Shown here piece by piece: positions 19,088-28,894 of a stretch of DNA of 28,894 nt (its first letter is position 1; every line of letters starts with the position of its first letter). A program made the position numbers and the translations under genes. The stretch comes from Spirogloea muscicola (taxonomy: Eukaryota; Streptophyta; Zygnematophyceae; Spirogloeales; Spirogloeaceae): the NCBI GenBank assembly GCA_009602725.1, contig WELB01000044.1, forward strand, positions 691,451-720,344. The letters run 5' to 3'. Below the pieces are notes generated by a model. The model saw nothing but the letters and a program-made list of their open reading frames with translations, had not been told where the DNA came from and searched no databases.

Positions 19088-22000
19088 ATGGGGCNTGCAG
19101 CGGCGACGAGGCCGCGGTGCGCTCGGCGGCCGCGGCGCTCGAGGAGGCGGACGCGGCGCTCCCGCGCTTCCGGGCGAGCCTGCTCGCCGTCTGTGCTGGT
19201 AAGGCCCCCTCCTCTCGCCGCTGGGCGCCACTCCACAGCACCATCAGTCGTCTCGCGCCCTCCCTCCGCCGTCGCTTGACGAGGGCAAAGACACGGCCGC
19301 CTCCGTCGCGGGCGTGCAGGTGTGGAGAGGCCCGTGGCCGTGGCGGCGGCGGCGCTCGTCAAAAACAGCGTGCGCAGGACCTGGGACGCCGAGGATGCCG
19401 GCGACACCGCCGCCGCTGCTGAGCGCGCCGAATTTCGCGCCCTGCTCCTTGACGTGCTGCTCCGGGCCCGCGACGGCGCCGTGCTGCAGCTCCTGGCCGA
19501 GACGGTGAGCGAGCACTTCCGACGGGCACCTTTCATGGCCGTCGCCAGGATATCGTCTGCGGCAGAAGCTCTCTTTGCAAGGCCATCGCTGGCTTCTGCG
19601 AGCAAGCAAACATCCGCGTCTGTGAGCGTGAATCTGCAGTTCCGAGTCGTGGCTGCGGCGGACTTCCGATCCCGCTCCTCATGGCCTGATGTCGTACCCG
19701 CCCTCAAGGCGGCGCTGCAAGCCAGCAACCTGATGAGCGGCATGGCTGCATCCGACATTCTGACGAAGAATGCACTGGTCGCGCTGCTTGCTCTGCTCCA
19801 GCCATTCAGGGTGAGGCAGGCCATTAGCAAGCATGGTCGCCAATTTTGCGCTGAGCTGGTCATGCTGGCAATTTGAACCTTAGACGAGCATGTGGCAGCT
19901 CCATGGGAGCGCCGCGCTTCCACAACCCTCGTCACGTGTAGGCCACATTGAGATCCTGTAGGTGTTGACTGGTGGTGTAGGAGCGCCCTGCAGTACTCCG
20001 CCAAGGGCAGAGCCAATGGCACAAGCAATGAGGCCCCCGAGCAGCTCGAAATCGTGACACGGGAGCTGATGCTGCCGCTGCACCCAATGTTCAGCGTCCT
20101 CGTCAACCAGGTCTGTCAACTTGCCAAATCCCAGCCGTATCCTTTTTATGACATTAGGCTACTACTCAGTGTGAAAGTAAGACTCCATGGCTTGAGGAGA
20201 ACAGTACTCCGAATCTGATCTATGGTACTGTTCAATCACTTAGGCGGAGCAGAAGCAGCAGCAAGGATGGTTGGAGCTCGATCAGATTCTGCACCTCCTC
20301 CTGAAGGTGCTGCACTTCTCGGTGGGTAGACAAATCCAGTGTAGAGGCTTCCACTTCACACCTGCCTTGCAGCCAACCAGTGAGAATGAGATTGGCTGCT
20401 TACCTGCTGATATGCTTACTCTGACCATTTGGTACAGATGGCATAGAAGGCCATGCTGGAATTGTGTGGATTGGGCATAAGAGACCTGGTTGATTTGCTG
20501 CAGATGAGGATGTATATGCCAGCCTCCCTTGTCCCGCAGCTCGGGGTTTGGCTGCCGAAGGTCCTGTCCTTTCTAGAAAGCGCGGCAGCTGACCAATGGG
20601 CATCCAGTACAAACGTGAGCAAGAGTCGTGTCAAGGGCTGCAAGCGCGCCTTGCAGATCATGGGTTCCCTCATCACGCACCATCGACTGCTCGCCAACCA
20701 GTGCGTGCTGTGGACTCATGAAACCATCTGGCTTGCACACCACACATCGTTTGTCGTCTAGCATCACGGCAGATATCTTGGCAGCAGCCCTCCATGTCCC
20801 ATGACAATTCGTTCACTGGCTGCTCGAATTGCACAAATGATATCCGATTCTTACAGGAGCCAATACTTCTTTGGCAGGTTCCTTCCGCGTTTGTGTGCTG
20901 CAGCCATTAGCCTTACTAGATCTGCTGGTAATACACAGGTGAGAGAGCTGGCTGATTGCTCGTCGTGATCAATGCAGTCAACTCATGACCTTCTCGAGAC
21001 TCATCTGAGCTTGTCTCATTGTACTCCTACATGCATTATGCTTCTACTAGGAGGAAGGTTCCTTCTGTGCACAGATTAGAAGCTCCAAGGCCTATGCATG
21101 ATCAAATACAACCCCCTATTGACAGGCCCTGGATCCTATTCAGGAGCGCACTCTATCCTTGGCATTTGATACCCTCGCAATCATTCTCCAGACTGGGCCT
21201 GTATGCACCTCTTTGTTGCTCTGTTTGCCGTTTCCCAATGGTTTTGCAGCTGTCACTCTGACCAGATTTTCACATATGGGCCACGACATGTCTACGCGTC
21301 AGCTATCAATCGTCCAACTTTTGAAGCTACTCCCAGGCTATGCTGTATCCCACATTCCATTTCTTATATGCTCCAGATTACAAGTAGGAAGCATGACAAG
21401 CTTCAATTTTGCAGGGCTGGCGACTCCTCGTTTCCAACTTTGCTGTCCTTTTGGAGGTTTCCATCTTTCCTGCGTTGCGCCTTACCTTTGAGGTACATGC
21501 CTGAGATACTCGCCAAAGCTCGTCTCCTGTCTTCACAAGGTTGCTGTATACAGTCCAAAGTTTGCAACAGAGCTTGCGACAAGTAGCAGCCAGTACTGCC
21601 GGCGCTTCTGACAATCACAACCAACAATTTGGTGGAGATTTATTGATTCTGTCATTTTGTTCTGTCATTTTGGATCTAGTCAAGATGGTGCTCACCATTC
21701 CTTGCTGACCACAGGATGTTCAAGAGTGGCAAATGAATGAGGATTACCTTGCAACGAATCTGCCTTCTGATCTTGTGAGTAGCCTTGTGTGAGAGCTACA
21801 TGGTAGACGTAGTCTTATTCCCGGCTTGGGGTGGAGTCAAACACACTGTCTTCCTGATTGACAGCTGCATCACGCATTCTCAGGCTGATGCCAGCGCGTG
21901 GAAAGCAGACCTCTACACGCGGCGCAGAAGTGCCCTGAACCTGCTTGGTCTCATTGGCCTAGCTGATGTAAGGTGTTGCATGAGATATGCACATCGTCAT

Positions 22001-25000
22001 GATGTATGGAAACCCCCTCGTAGTAAGCACTCTTGGCAGCTGGCAGAGCGTTATAAGGTCATCTTGGTGAAGGACATGTGCTTTTGTTATGACACCAGAG
22101 ACCTCCCACAGTCAGTATCAGTACCAAGTCCAATCCTAAGAGGAAGTCAAAGGGGAGAAAGGCTGGGATTACGGCTGGCGAAGCCCTCATTCTCCCATTC
22201 TTAAACACCTTCCCTGTGCCTCCTGATGGTGCAGACATTGCTTCCGACCATGTTTCTAAGTGAGATGTTCACCAAGACATCCATCACGACATCTCTGTTT
22301 GTATGATGCACTCTATGAGCGTCAGCTGAAGCATCATAAAGTAGCATTCTGTCTATGGAGAATCATTGAGCCTTGACATTTGTGTTGTGTCCATGGTGAT
22401 GGATAGCTACTTTGGGGTCCTGTTGGCCTATGGGGCTCTGCAGGAGGTAAGCATGGCTCCATATGCCAGATCATTGTCAAGCCTTGACATTATAGAGTAC
22501 CTGCAACTGGGGGGGCGCTTGCCCTAGTCCAAACGAGCGATTCCTTTAGTGCTAGGTGTCATCGGAGAGTCATCTGCCTCTTCTGATGCAGATCCTCACC
22601 TGCTTCAGCACTTATGAGCAGGGCTCCATGACTTGCGTCAGGGACCTGTAGAGAGCTTGAGCTTGTGACATAGTCAACACTTGGTGCTCATGCAGTTCCT
22701 GAAGCAACAGCCCGAGGAAGAGTTGTCTGCGCTGCTTCATGCACGGGTGCTGCCGATTTACACGATGGTCTCGCTGTCCCCGTTTCTACTTGCTAATGCC
22801 AACTGGCTCCTTGGGGAGCTTGCGTCTGCTCTGCCAGCTGAGCCGCAGGTTTGCAAGCTGGCCCTCAAGTCCACTTGACATCATTGCAGCATTGGACTTG
22901 CACAAACTGTCTGCTACATCACTGTAATGTTAGTAAGTGCCGCTCCTTGTGGCAGGAACTAGGATGGGTGGCCTTCCGATGCCTGGTCAAGTCGCTGACA
23001 GCTCAAGACAGGGGTGGCGTGTCATGGAGGCTGGTCAGGTCGTCTGCCGCTGCCACCATCGCCTTGTTGGTCCAGGTAGGGTGGGCTTCACAAGCTGGAG
23101 ATCATGGGCAAGGTGCATGTGGACCTCGTGTGAAAGACGCAGTGGCTTATGCAACCCAGCGAATTGGTTGCAGGCTGGCAGTGTGAAGCCACGGGACTGG
23201 CTGCCTTTGCTCCAGGCGGCCGTGGCAGGGGCCAAGAGCGCCGACGAAGCGGATTCTGCCACATCCTTTCGGCTCCTTGAGGAGCTTGCTGAGCTGGAAG
23301 ATGACGGCGTCCTTAAGCATGCGCCAGAGATGGTGGAGGCCATTGTGCAGCTACTCATACCCCTCTTCCCTGCTCAATCAGAGCCGTGGCCTTTGGTAGG
23401 ATGCCCCGAGCTGCTCTGCTTGGTTGATGCAAATTGTTGCCCTTTGATAGATATGTTACACATGTGGACTTTGCCTGAGTCCACCATCTTCTGTCAGTCT
23501 AGGTACTGTCATGGTCAGATCAGCTTGGACTTAGGCACCTCAGCCATGTGGTGAGGCGTCCTTGCACAGGCTGTGGAGGCTGGACTGTCGGCTCTGGCCT
23601 CGTGGGTGCGGCAATGGGAGCAGGCAGAGGAGGATATGCAAGAGCAGGGCGAAGAAAGGAGCGAAGCGGAAGTTGCTGTGCATGCGAGTGCGACTGCTCG
23701 AATCGTCGAGTCAACGGCCAAAGCTCTCCAGCAGGGCTGGCTGTCCCAGGCGCACGAGGTCATCAGCAAGACCCACTCTGTTATTGCTTCACTGACTTGG
23801 ATGCAAGCACTGGCAGCCGGCATCTATAATAGTTAAGTAAGGCTTGTTCTTGCGGTGTTGACTGCAGCCAAGCTGATTGTGGACTTCTGATCGGAGACCC
23901 TTGTCAAGCTTGCTAATACAGTCATGTCCGTCTGCCGCAGGAGGAGGCCGACCCACCGCCCTCCTGCCTCGCAGATACATCTCTCCTCCTGACATTTGTG
24001 CTTGCCAGCACAAGAAGCAAGCACCAGGCCCAAACACGGATGGTCGAGGAGCTCCTACAAGCGTATTCAGGCTTGCTTGTAGACTGGGAAGCATGGGAGG
24101 CAGAGGAAGACTCGGCTGCGTGCAGAGCAATTGAGCAGGCCGTTGTCTTGCAGGTGCTTGTGAAATCTCTAGTTGCTGCTTAGTAGTCCTTTGGCTCCAG
24201 CACTGTGTGTCCTTACCATGTGCCTTAGAATGTGATGTGGTAGGCCGTAGGATCATCATGCTGCCTCTGACAGATGGTGCCCAACCTTTTCCTTCTCGCT
24301 ATGTATGCACCACAATCTGCCAGAAGGAGTTGCACTTCCATCACTTCGCTCAAGCCGACATGCCTCCACCTCCTGCCCCTCCTATTGCACCTCGCTCAAT
24401 TGCTGAGGGCATGGCGAGCTTCCTTGCTTCCGCTATCGAAAGCAACTACAAAGATGCAGTGTGGCGAGCCTGCCGGTCCACGCACTCATTGCTGCGCGCC
24501 TGTCAAGCCTCCCCTGGTGGAGACGAGGCAGCTCAAGCGATAGTTGCTCGTCTTTCCCAGGTCAGACATTGACAGGAAGTCATTATGCCTGACACGATTA
24601 GTCTCTGACGATTTCTGCAGTCCACATGCAGACCTTTACATCATGCTTACTTTGCCACATCCCCTTGTAAGAGTGTCCTCACATTCCCAGCTTTCGTCAT
24701 AGAAGATGGTCAGCCAAGCTGGTTTGACCGTGCAGGTGGCAGGCAAGAGGCTCCACATGCTCTTGGAAACAGAGGCCTCCTTGGGCAGGCCCCTGGCTCT
24801 GGCAATTGCAACGTGCTTCAATGTGGCGCCAAGTGCGGCCCTGGCTGGCCTGGCTTCCCCTTGGAGCGAGGCGAGGAACGTTTCAGGAGTGCAGGCTCTG
24901 CACATGTGGGTTACAGCTGTCAAGGGGTCGCTGACGAGCAAGCACAGCCTGCTTGAATCAGAGCTGAAGCTTTTTGGTAATCTTTGCGGGACGTTTCTTT

Positions 25001-26052
25001 TGGTCATGGAGCTCGTATTTTTGCTAAGTGAACAAGCATGCTCTGCAATGCAGCTGCAGTATGTGACAAGAGGCCGGTTTGTGCTTCACTTGCAGGTGGG
25101 CTTTAGGTTGAAGGTTAAGCTCGTCAGGCAAGTCAGAGCCTATCTCTGGAAGCACAAAATCACTTCAAGTTGTTGATTTCTTCGCATTGCTGGCTCTGTG
25201 CAGTACATGCGTCAACAGGAGTCACAATGTACCTCCTCAACCACGCACATGCACTGCAGGGAGGCCACGCGGAGGCGGTTGCAGTCGATGCATGCTACGC
25301 AGCTGTCAACAGCCTTGTGAAGCTTGCAGATTTGAGGCAGCTGGCTAAGAATGACGCCATGGAGGCGGAGGATGAGGGCGAGGAGGGCGATGAGGTCTCT
25401 GAAAGCAGAGATGAGGAAGTAAGTACAAGCCCTGAAGCATACCCTACAATATACAAACCTAGATCTGGACACGCTCAAAACTGGTGATGGTTTTATGCTT
25501 GCAGGATATTGATGAAGATGTGGAGACTGATGACGAGGACGAGGAGTGGGAGGAGACGGAGGAAGAGTTCCAGGCTCGCTACGCCAAGGCCGCCGCGGAG
25601 GTGGAGGAGGAACTGGTGGCAGCCTCCGACAGACCCCCAGAGGAGGAGGATGCTGGCCTCCCACTGGACCTTGGTGAGCCAAGCCTTGGACATGATGGGC
25701 AGTGTACCCCGCTTTAGGAAAGGGCGTGTCTTGCAGAGCAGACAAGGAGCGATGCCTGCACTCTTACAGGCGGAAGTGCTAAAGTTGTCATAGGCAGCTG
25801 GCACTCCCATAGCCTGTGCCAGCCATCGAGTTGCAACCTTGCCCATGCACTGAGATGGTGTGCTCTGCCCGTCACTTGCCGTCCATTGTTTGGGCAGGCC
25901 CGCTGGAGGACCAGGACGAGGAAGCAGATGTGGCTACGTGCCTGCAGCGGTGTAATGCTGCCGGGTTGCTGCAACGGCTGCCGCCTCCTGAAGAGCTGTT
26001 GGAGCGGCTGCTTGCCGCCTGCCCGGCAGTGGTGGGCTCTGCCAGGCTCTGA
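19088..26052 (+). CDS. Importin-beta superfamily nuclear transport receptor (importin-7/8 type)
   Basis: A HEAT-repeat karyopherin expected to carry cargo through nuclear pores under Ran-GTP control. Exons: to 19198, 19320-19504, 19640-19810, 19994-20110, 20244-20321, 20504-20700, 20857-20938, 21126-21200, 21415-21492, 21715-21774, 21884-21967, 22099-22259, 22407-22446, 22696-22848, 22956-23075, 23174-23395, 23570-23758, 23941-24153, 24324-24560, 24736-24976, 25204-25418, 25505-25673, 25898-26052. Phases fit throughout and give about 1,111 residues from 19105. The N-terminal importin region has VAVAAAALVKNSVRRTW and VLQLLAETFRVVAAADF; the middle has EDYLATNLPSDL, YFGVLLAYGALQE and ANANWLLGELASAL; a strongly acidic segment (about 985-1045, ETDDEDEEWEETEEEFQARY) lies near the C-terminus as in importin-7/8. 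Plants have an ARM-repeat relative with the same landmarks. The first exon is uncertain: ATG 19088 is out of frame unless the N at 19095 hides about two bases. An extra small exon near 25058-25096 is possible. Confidence 0.87.
19095..19095. other. Ambiguous base N in the first importin exon
   Basis: A lone N sits between GGGGC and TGCAGCGG, directly after the only suitable ATG (19088). ATG and the coding frame starting at Asp 19105 would agree if N stood for two bases (or five). As with the N at 5597 it lies in a GC-triplet-rich gene start, which points to a sequencing gap. Confidence 0.5.
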
Positions 26053-26421
26053 AGGCGTCACTGACCACTCATCTGATTCCCCAGGGCTCAACCGCCTTGG
26101 TGTGCAACGCAGTGGACCATCAAGTATGGTGTCTGTGGTGTCTGTGGCAGCAGTGCGAGGGGGGCTGCTCTGCGAGTAGCGGCTGCTTCTCCTTATGGAG
26201 ACTGCGGAGACGTTCTGCACTCTCTTGTCGTAGTCAAATGGTCCAAGCAGGCTCATGCTTTGTAGGTTCTCAGACGAGTGTAAGCGAGTGCCCCACGTTG
26301 CCTGCTGCAAGATAACAGTGCAGCTGCAGGGCTCTAGAGATGGACAACTCTTGACGAGCCTCCCTGAGCAAAGCGGTGTTACTGGAAACAAGACTCTACA
26401 CAATCAATGAAATTCAAGGAC
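26053..26421. other. Convergent intergenic region, importin and glycosyltransferase
   Basis: These 369 bases separate the two stop codons and contain no gene. TGTAA at 26279-26283, 227 bases past the importin stop, is a good candidate polyadenylation signal for that gene. I see no TTACA for the opposite gene here, so its 3' UTR may extend into the importin gene or use another signal. Confidence 0.5.
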
Positions 26422-28894
26422 TCAAATGAATATGGGGCACGTTCTGCAGATACAAGTCAAATCAGCGTCCCTAACGCGCCACAAACCCGCCTCACGAAAG
26501 CGCTGCAGCTTTGCCTCCTTGCCATTAATCCAGTTGTTGTGCACAACGACGGGTGTAACACCGCGCTTCACCCAGGTGCGTGCCTGCCAATACTCAAATC
26601 CGCTGGGAAAGAGCAGCGGGTCAAGCTTGCGCACAATCAGCGCAGTGAAGGACGGGTCGTCACGCAGCATCTCGTTGAGCATGCTTTGCTCGTGGTCCTC
26701 AATGCTCGGTTGCCGCGCCTCCACTGCGAGGCGGTCCAGCAGTGCTGCGTGACGCTCCGTTAGCGCGGCCCAGAGCTGCCGGACAAGCACCGTGTTGCGC
26801 AGGTAGAGGAAGCCGCCGCACAGGAGGCCCGACGGCTCCACTTGGGCGTAAAGCTCCACGCTGGGATCCGCCATGTGTGGAAAAGGGTCTGATAACCACA
26901 CGGCATCGATGTCAGCGAGCAGCACGCTGTACCCAAGCGCCAAGATGTTGTCAATCATCTTTGTGCGCTGGAGGATGAGCTGCTGGTACTCAATGGTCGC
27001 GAACACAAGGCCAGCATCGCTGACGAGCTCGCTTGCCGCTTGCAAATAGAGCACTGCTTCGCCAGCATCAGCAAGCCGTTGGGCGAGTGGCAGGTTGACA
27101 GCAACAAGCAGCCGGTGCCGCAGTCCGAGGTCCTTGACGTGGCACAGCCAATTGGCCATGACATCCTCAAACCCAGCATTGACGGTCACCACAATGACAG
27201 TGCCATTGCGATGCAGGCGTGCCAGCAGCGCCGCCAGCTCCTCCATTGTCTCAGCCAGGGTACCCTCGTGGACCTGCATATTGGCAGTGGACCATGCTCT
27301 CAAACTCAAACCCCTGATAAGAAAGACTATCCTGACAGCCTTATTGAGCTCCTACACCAAGAAACATAGGACCTCTACAGCCAGATCGGCTTCAGACCAT
27401 GAGATGTCAGCTAACAGCAAGAACTCATGCAGAGCAAGAATGTCACGGCCTACTCCGCGCAAATATGGCGCATACCAGCCAGACATGTCAGTGTGGGAAA
27501 GGCTGCCTAGGCGTTTCACCTTCAGTGCAGCCAAGGGATAGATAGGAACGCGAAGGAATGACCATCACATACATGGATATTGACCAGTGCTCACAGTGCA
27601 TAACACAGGAAAAGAGGACTCTCGCAATCTCGGGAGAGCACAACCGTATAGGTGCTAGTGCAAGCACCGACCTCGTGCATGCAGGTGCCGTACTTGGGCA
27701 GCTTCGCAGCTGGCGGCATAGTCCACAGCTCATTAGGCACGAGCCTGGTGTCTGCCACCAGCCGAAGCCCGCCACTGCTCTGGCTGTCACTGCCATCGCT
27801 GGCATTGTCAGCGTGCACTGTGGCCATTCGTGACAAAACTGCCAGGCTCGGCTCGCCTGCAAGACCAGCACCCTCCATGAATGAACAATACCAGCTGCGC
27901 AAAGTTGGCAGATCAGAGCATCATATGGAGGATCACGGAGGTAAGGCAAGCGCATGCCAGCACCTAGAAGGTTGAGGTGAAGGTTGTAGTAGCCAAGCTG
28001 GTGAACGTAAGCTGCAAAGCTCGCCATCCAGGATGGCTGGCATCCGGCCGCAGCGATGCCTTTGTCAGTGCCGCCAAAGTGCGTGAGCTGGCCGACGCTT
28101 GCAGCCTGTGAGGCGTACAGCCACGCACGGAACTGCTTCCAGGGGCCAGGTGCGAGCAGCTGGACGCTCTCGCCCACCGCCTGGCTGAGAAACAGGTGCT
28201 GCTGCTGCATTGCGTTGTGGGTGTTGTCAGTCACTGCAAATAGCGACGTCAAACTCCACTCAATCAGCGGCCGAGCGCCGGACTACTTCCACAGCATCGT
28301 GTTGCACCTGAAACCAGGCATCAGGGCTAGAGGTTTCGACCACAGTCCCAAGCTAAGCTCAAACCGCCTTAGCTTACGAGACGGAGACGACCTGCTCCTC
28401 ACTGACATTGCGCATAGCATGGGTCTGGCATGTGAGATCTTATCGAAGGCTCAGGGTTCTGGGTTGCAACTCGAGTTGAAAATTGGGTTTGGGTTTGGGA
28501 CACAGAGGAGAGCTCGAAGCAATGGCCTAAGTCCAAGTCCTAAGTCTAAGTCCCAAGTCTTCCAGGCCTCCTCTTACCCACCTGGCGGCCGCTGCAGGCG
28601 CAGCAGCGTGGCGCCGAAGAGGCGGACGCCCGCGGCGGCGGCGCTGCCGTCGAGCAGGTAGGCGGCCGCCAGCTCCTTGGCGTACTCGTACGCGGCCGGC
28701 GACAGGCGCGCATCGGTCGTGAGCACCAGCGCGACCTCGGCAGACGAGGTGGGCGACCAGGCGGGGAGCCAGCCGCCGCCGCCGCCGCCGCTGGCGGGGA
28801 GCCCGGCGAGGGCCACTGTCTTGGCACCGTGGGGCCAGTCAAGGAGCTCGGCGGCGGCCAGCAGGGCCCGCGCCCGCCGCACACGGCGCTCGCC
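26422..28894 (-). CDS. GT77-type glycosyltransferase with novel N-terminal part (5' end off window)
   Basis: Predicted Golgi glycosyltransferase of the nucleotide-diphospho-sugar transferase family (GT77; plant relatives add xylose, arabinose or galactose to wall polymers and glycoproteins). Exons on the minus strand, all phase-compatible: 28894(partial)-28582, 28233-27964, 27856-27672, 27519-27373, 27273-26422, giving 588 residues and TGA at 26422-26424. The last exon carries the catalytic domain: TVIVVTVNAGFEDVMANWL, the DXD-type LADIDAVWLSDPFPHM, EDHEQSMLNEMLRDD, LFPSGFEYW and VVHNNWINGKEAKLQRFREA. The first four exons encode about 300 residues I do not recognise, with FGGTDKGIAAAGCQPSWM, LGYYNLHLNLL and LSHTDMSGWYAPYL; their regular codon use suggests a real domain. 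Alternatively these exons belong to a separate upstream gene, but the phase continuity at every junction argues for one. The membrane anchor, if any, would lie beyond the window. Confidence 0.85.
28480..28562. repeat. Simple repeats in glycosyltransferase intron
   Basis: GGGTTTGGGTTTGGG (about 28486-28500) and a degenerate AAGTCC/AAGTCT tandem (about 28529-28561) lie in the first visible intron. The former is not the green-algal telomere unit (TTTTAGGG or TTTAGGG). Confidence 0.7.

Noticed and set aside
19018-20106. Minus-strand open frame of 362 residues opposite the importin start
   Set aside because: The plus strand carries the family-specific, splice-consistent importin exons; the antisense frame is a composition shadow.
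28258-28308. Possible extra glycosyltransferase exon (VQHDAVEVVRRSAAD)
   Set aside because: It has a good acceptor but no canonical donor before a TGA; direct splicing from 28582 to 28233 already fits in phase.
28486-28500. Possible telomere-like repeat
   Set aside because: Only two to three TTTGGG units, not the algal telomere sequence, and located inside an intron.

Overview
The window reads as nuclear DNA of a chlorophyte green alga. Genes are split into many short exons with GT...AG introns of roughly 60-620 bp. Exons are GC-richer than introns, TGTAA motifs of the green-algal polyadenylation type follow several stops, and gene starts sit in very GC-rich, triplet-rich DNA. Two genes carry N-termini that look like plastid transit peptides, and one encodes the plant/algal starch debranching enzyme limit dextrinase. 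I could not identify the species.

Layout. 1-629 (+): 3' end of an unrecognised gene. 1420 to about 5698 (-): MscS-family mechanosensitive channel, 11 exons, ending convergently with the first gene. 5700-6564: GC-rich divergent intergenic region, probably a bidirectional promoter. 6565-15098 (+): limit dextrinase/pullulanase, GH13 with an N-terminal CBM41-like (PUD) module. I could chain 31 exons through compatible splice phases into one 1,097-residue reading frame. 15099-16140: no gene seen. 16140-18830: cluster of repeats, consisting of 5'-truncated copies in both orientations of what looks like the 3' end of a non-LTR retrotransposon, a short dispersed 'box' repeat, palindromes and one orphan exon-like segment. 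About 19088-26052 (+): importin-beta-superfamily transport receptor of the importin-7/8 type, 23 exons, over 1,100 residues. 26422-28894 (-): GT77-type glycosyltransferase with a long N-terminal part I do not recognise; it runs off the right edge and is convergent with the importin gene.

The genes do not form one pathway. The limit dextrinase and the MscS-like channel are both probably plastid proteins and diverge from one GC-rich interval, so co-regulation is possible but unproven. The importin and the glycosyltransferase look like ordinary housekeeping or secretory genes. The least explained material is the repeat cluster, whose box repeat also lies in a limit-dextrinase intron and probably in the divergent promoter, and the unrecognised roughly 300-residue N-terminal part of the glycosyltransferase. 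Exon borders were read by eye from splice signals, phase and family similarity; no alignment was run.
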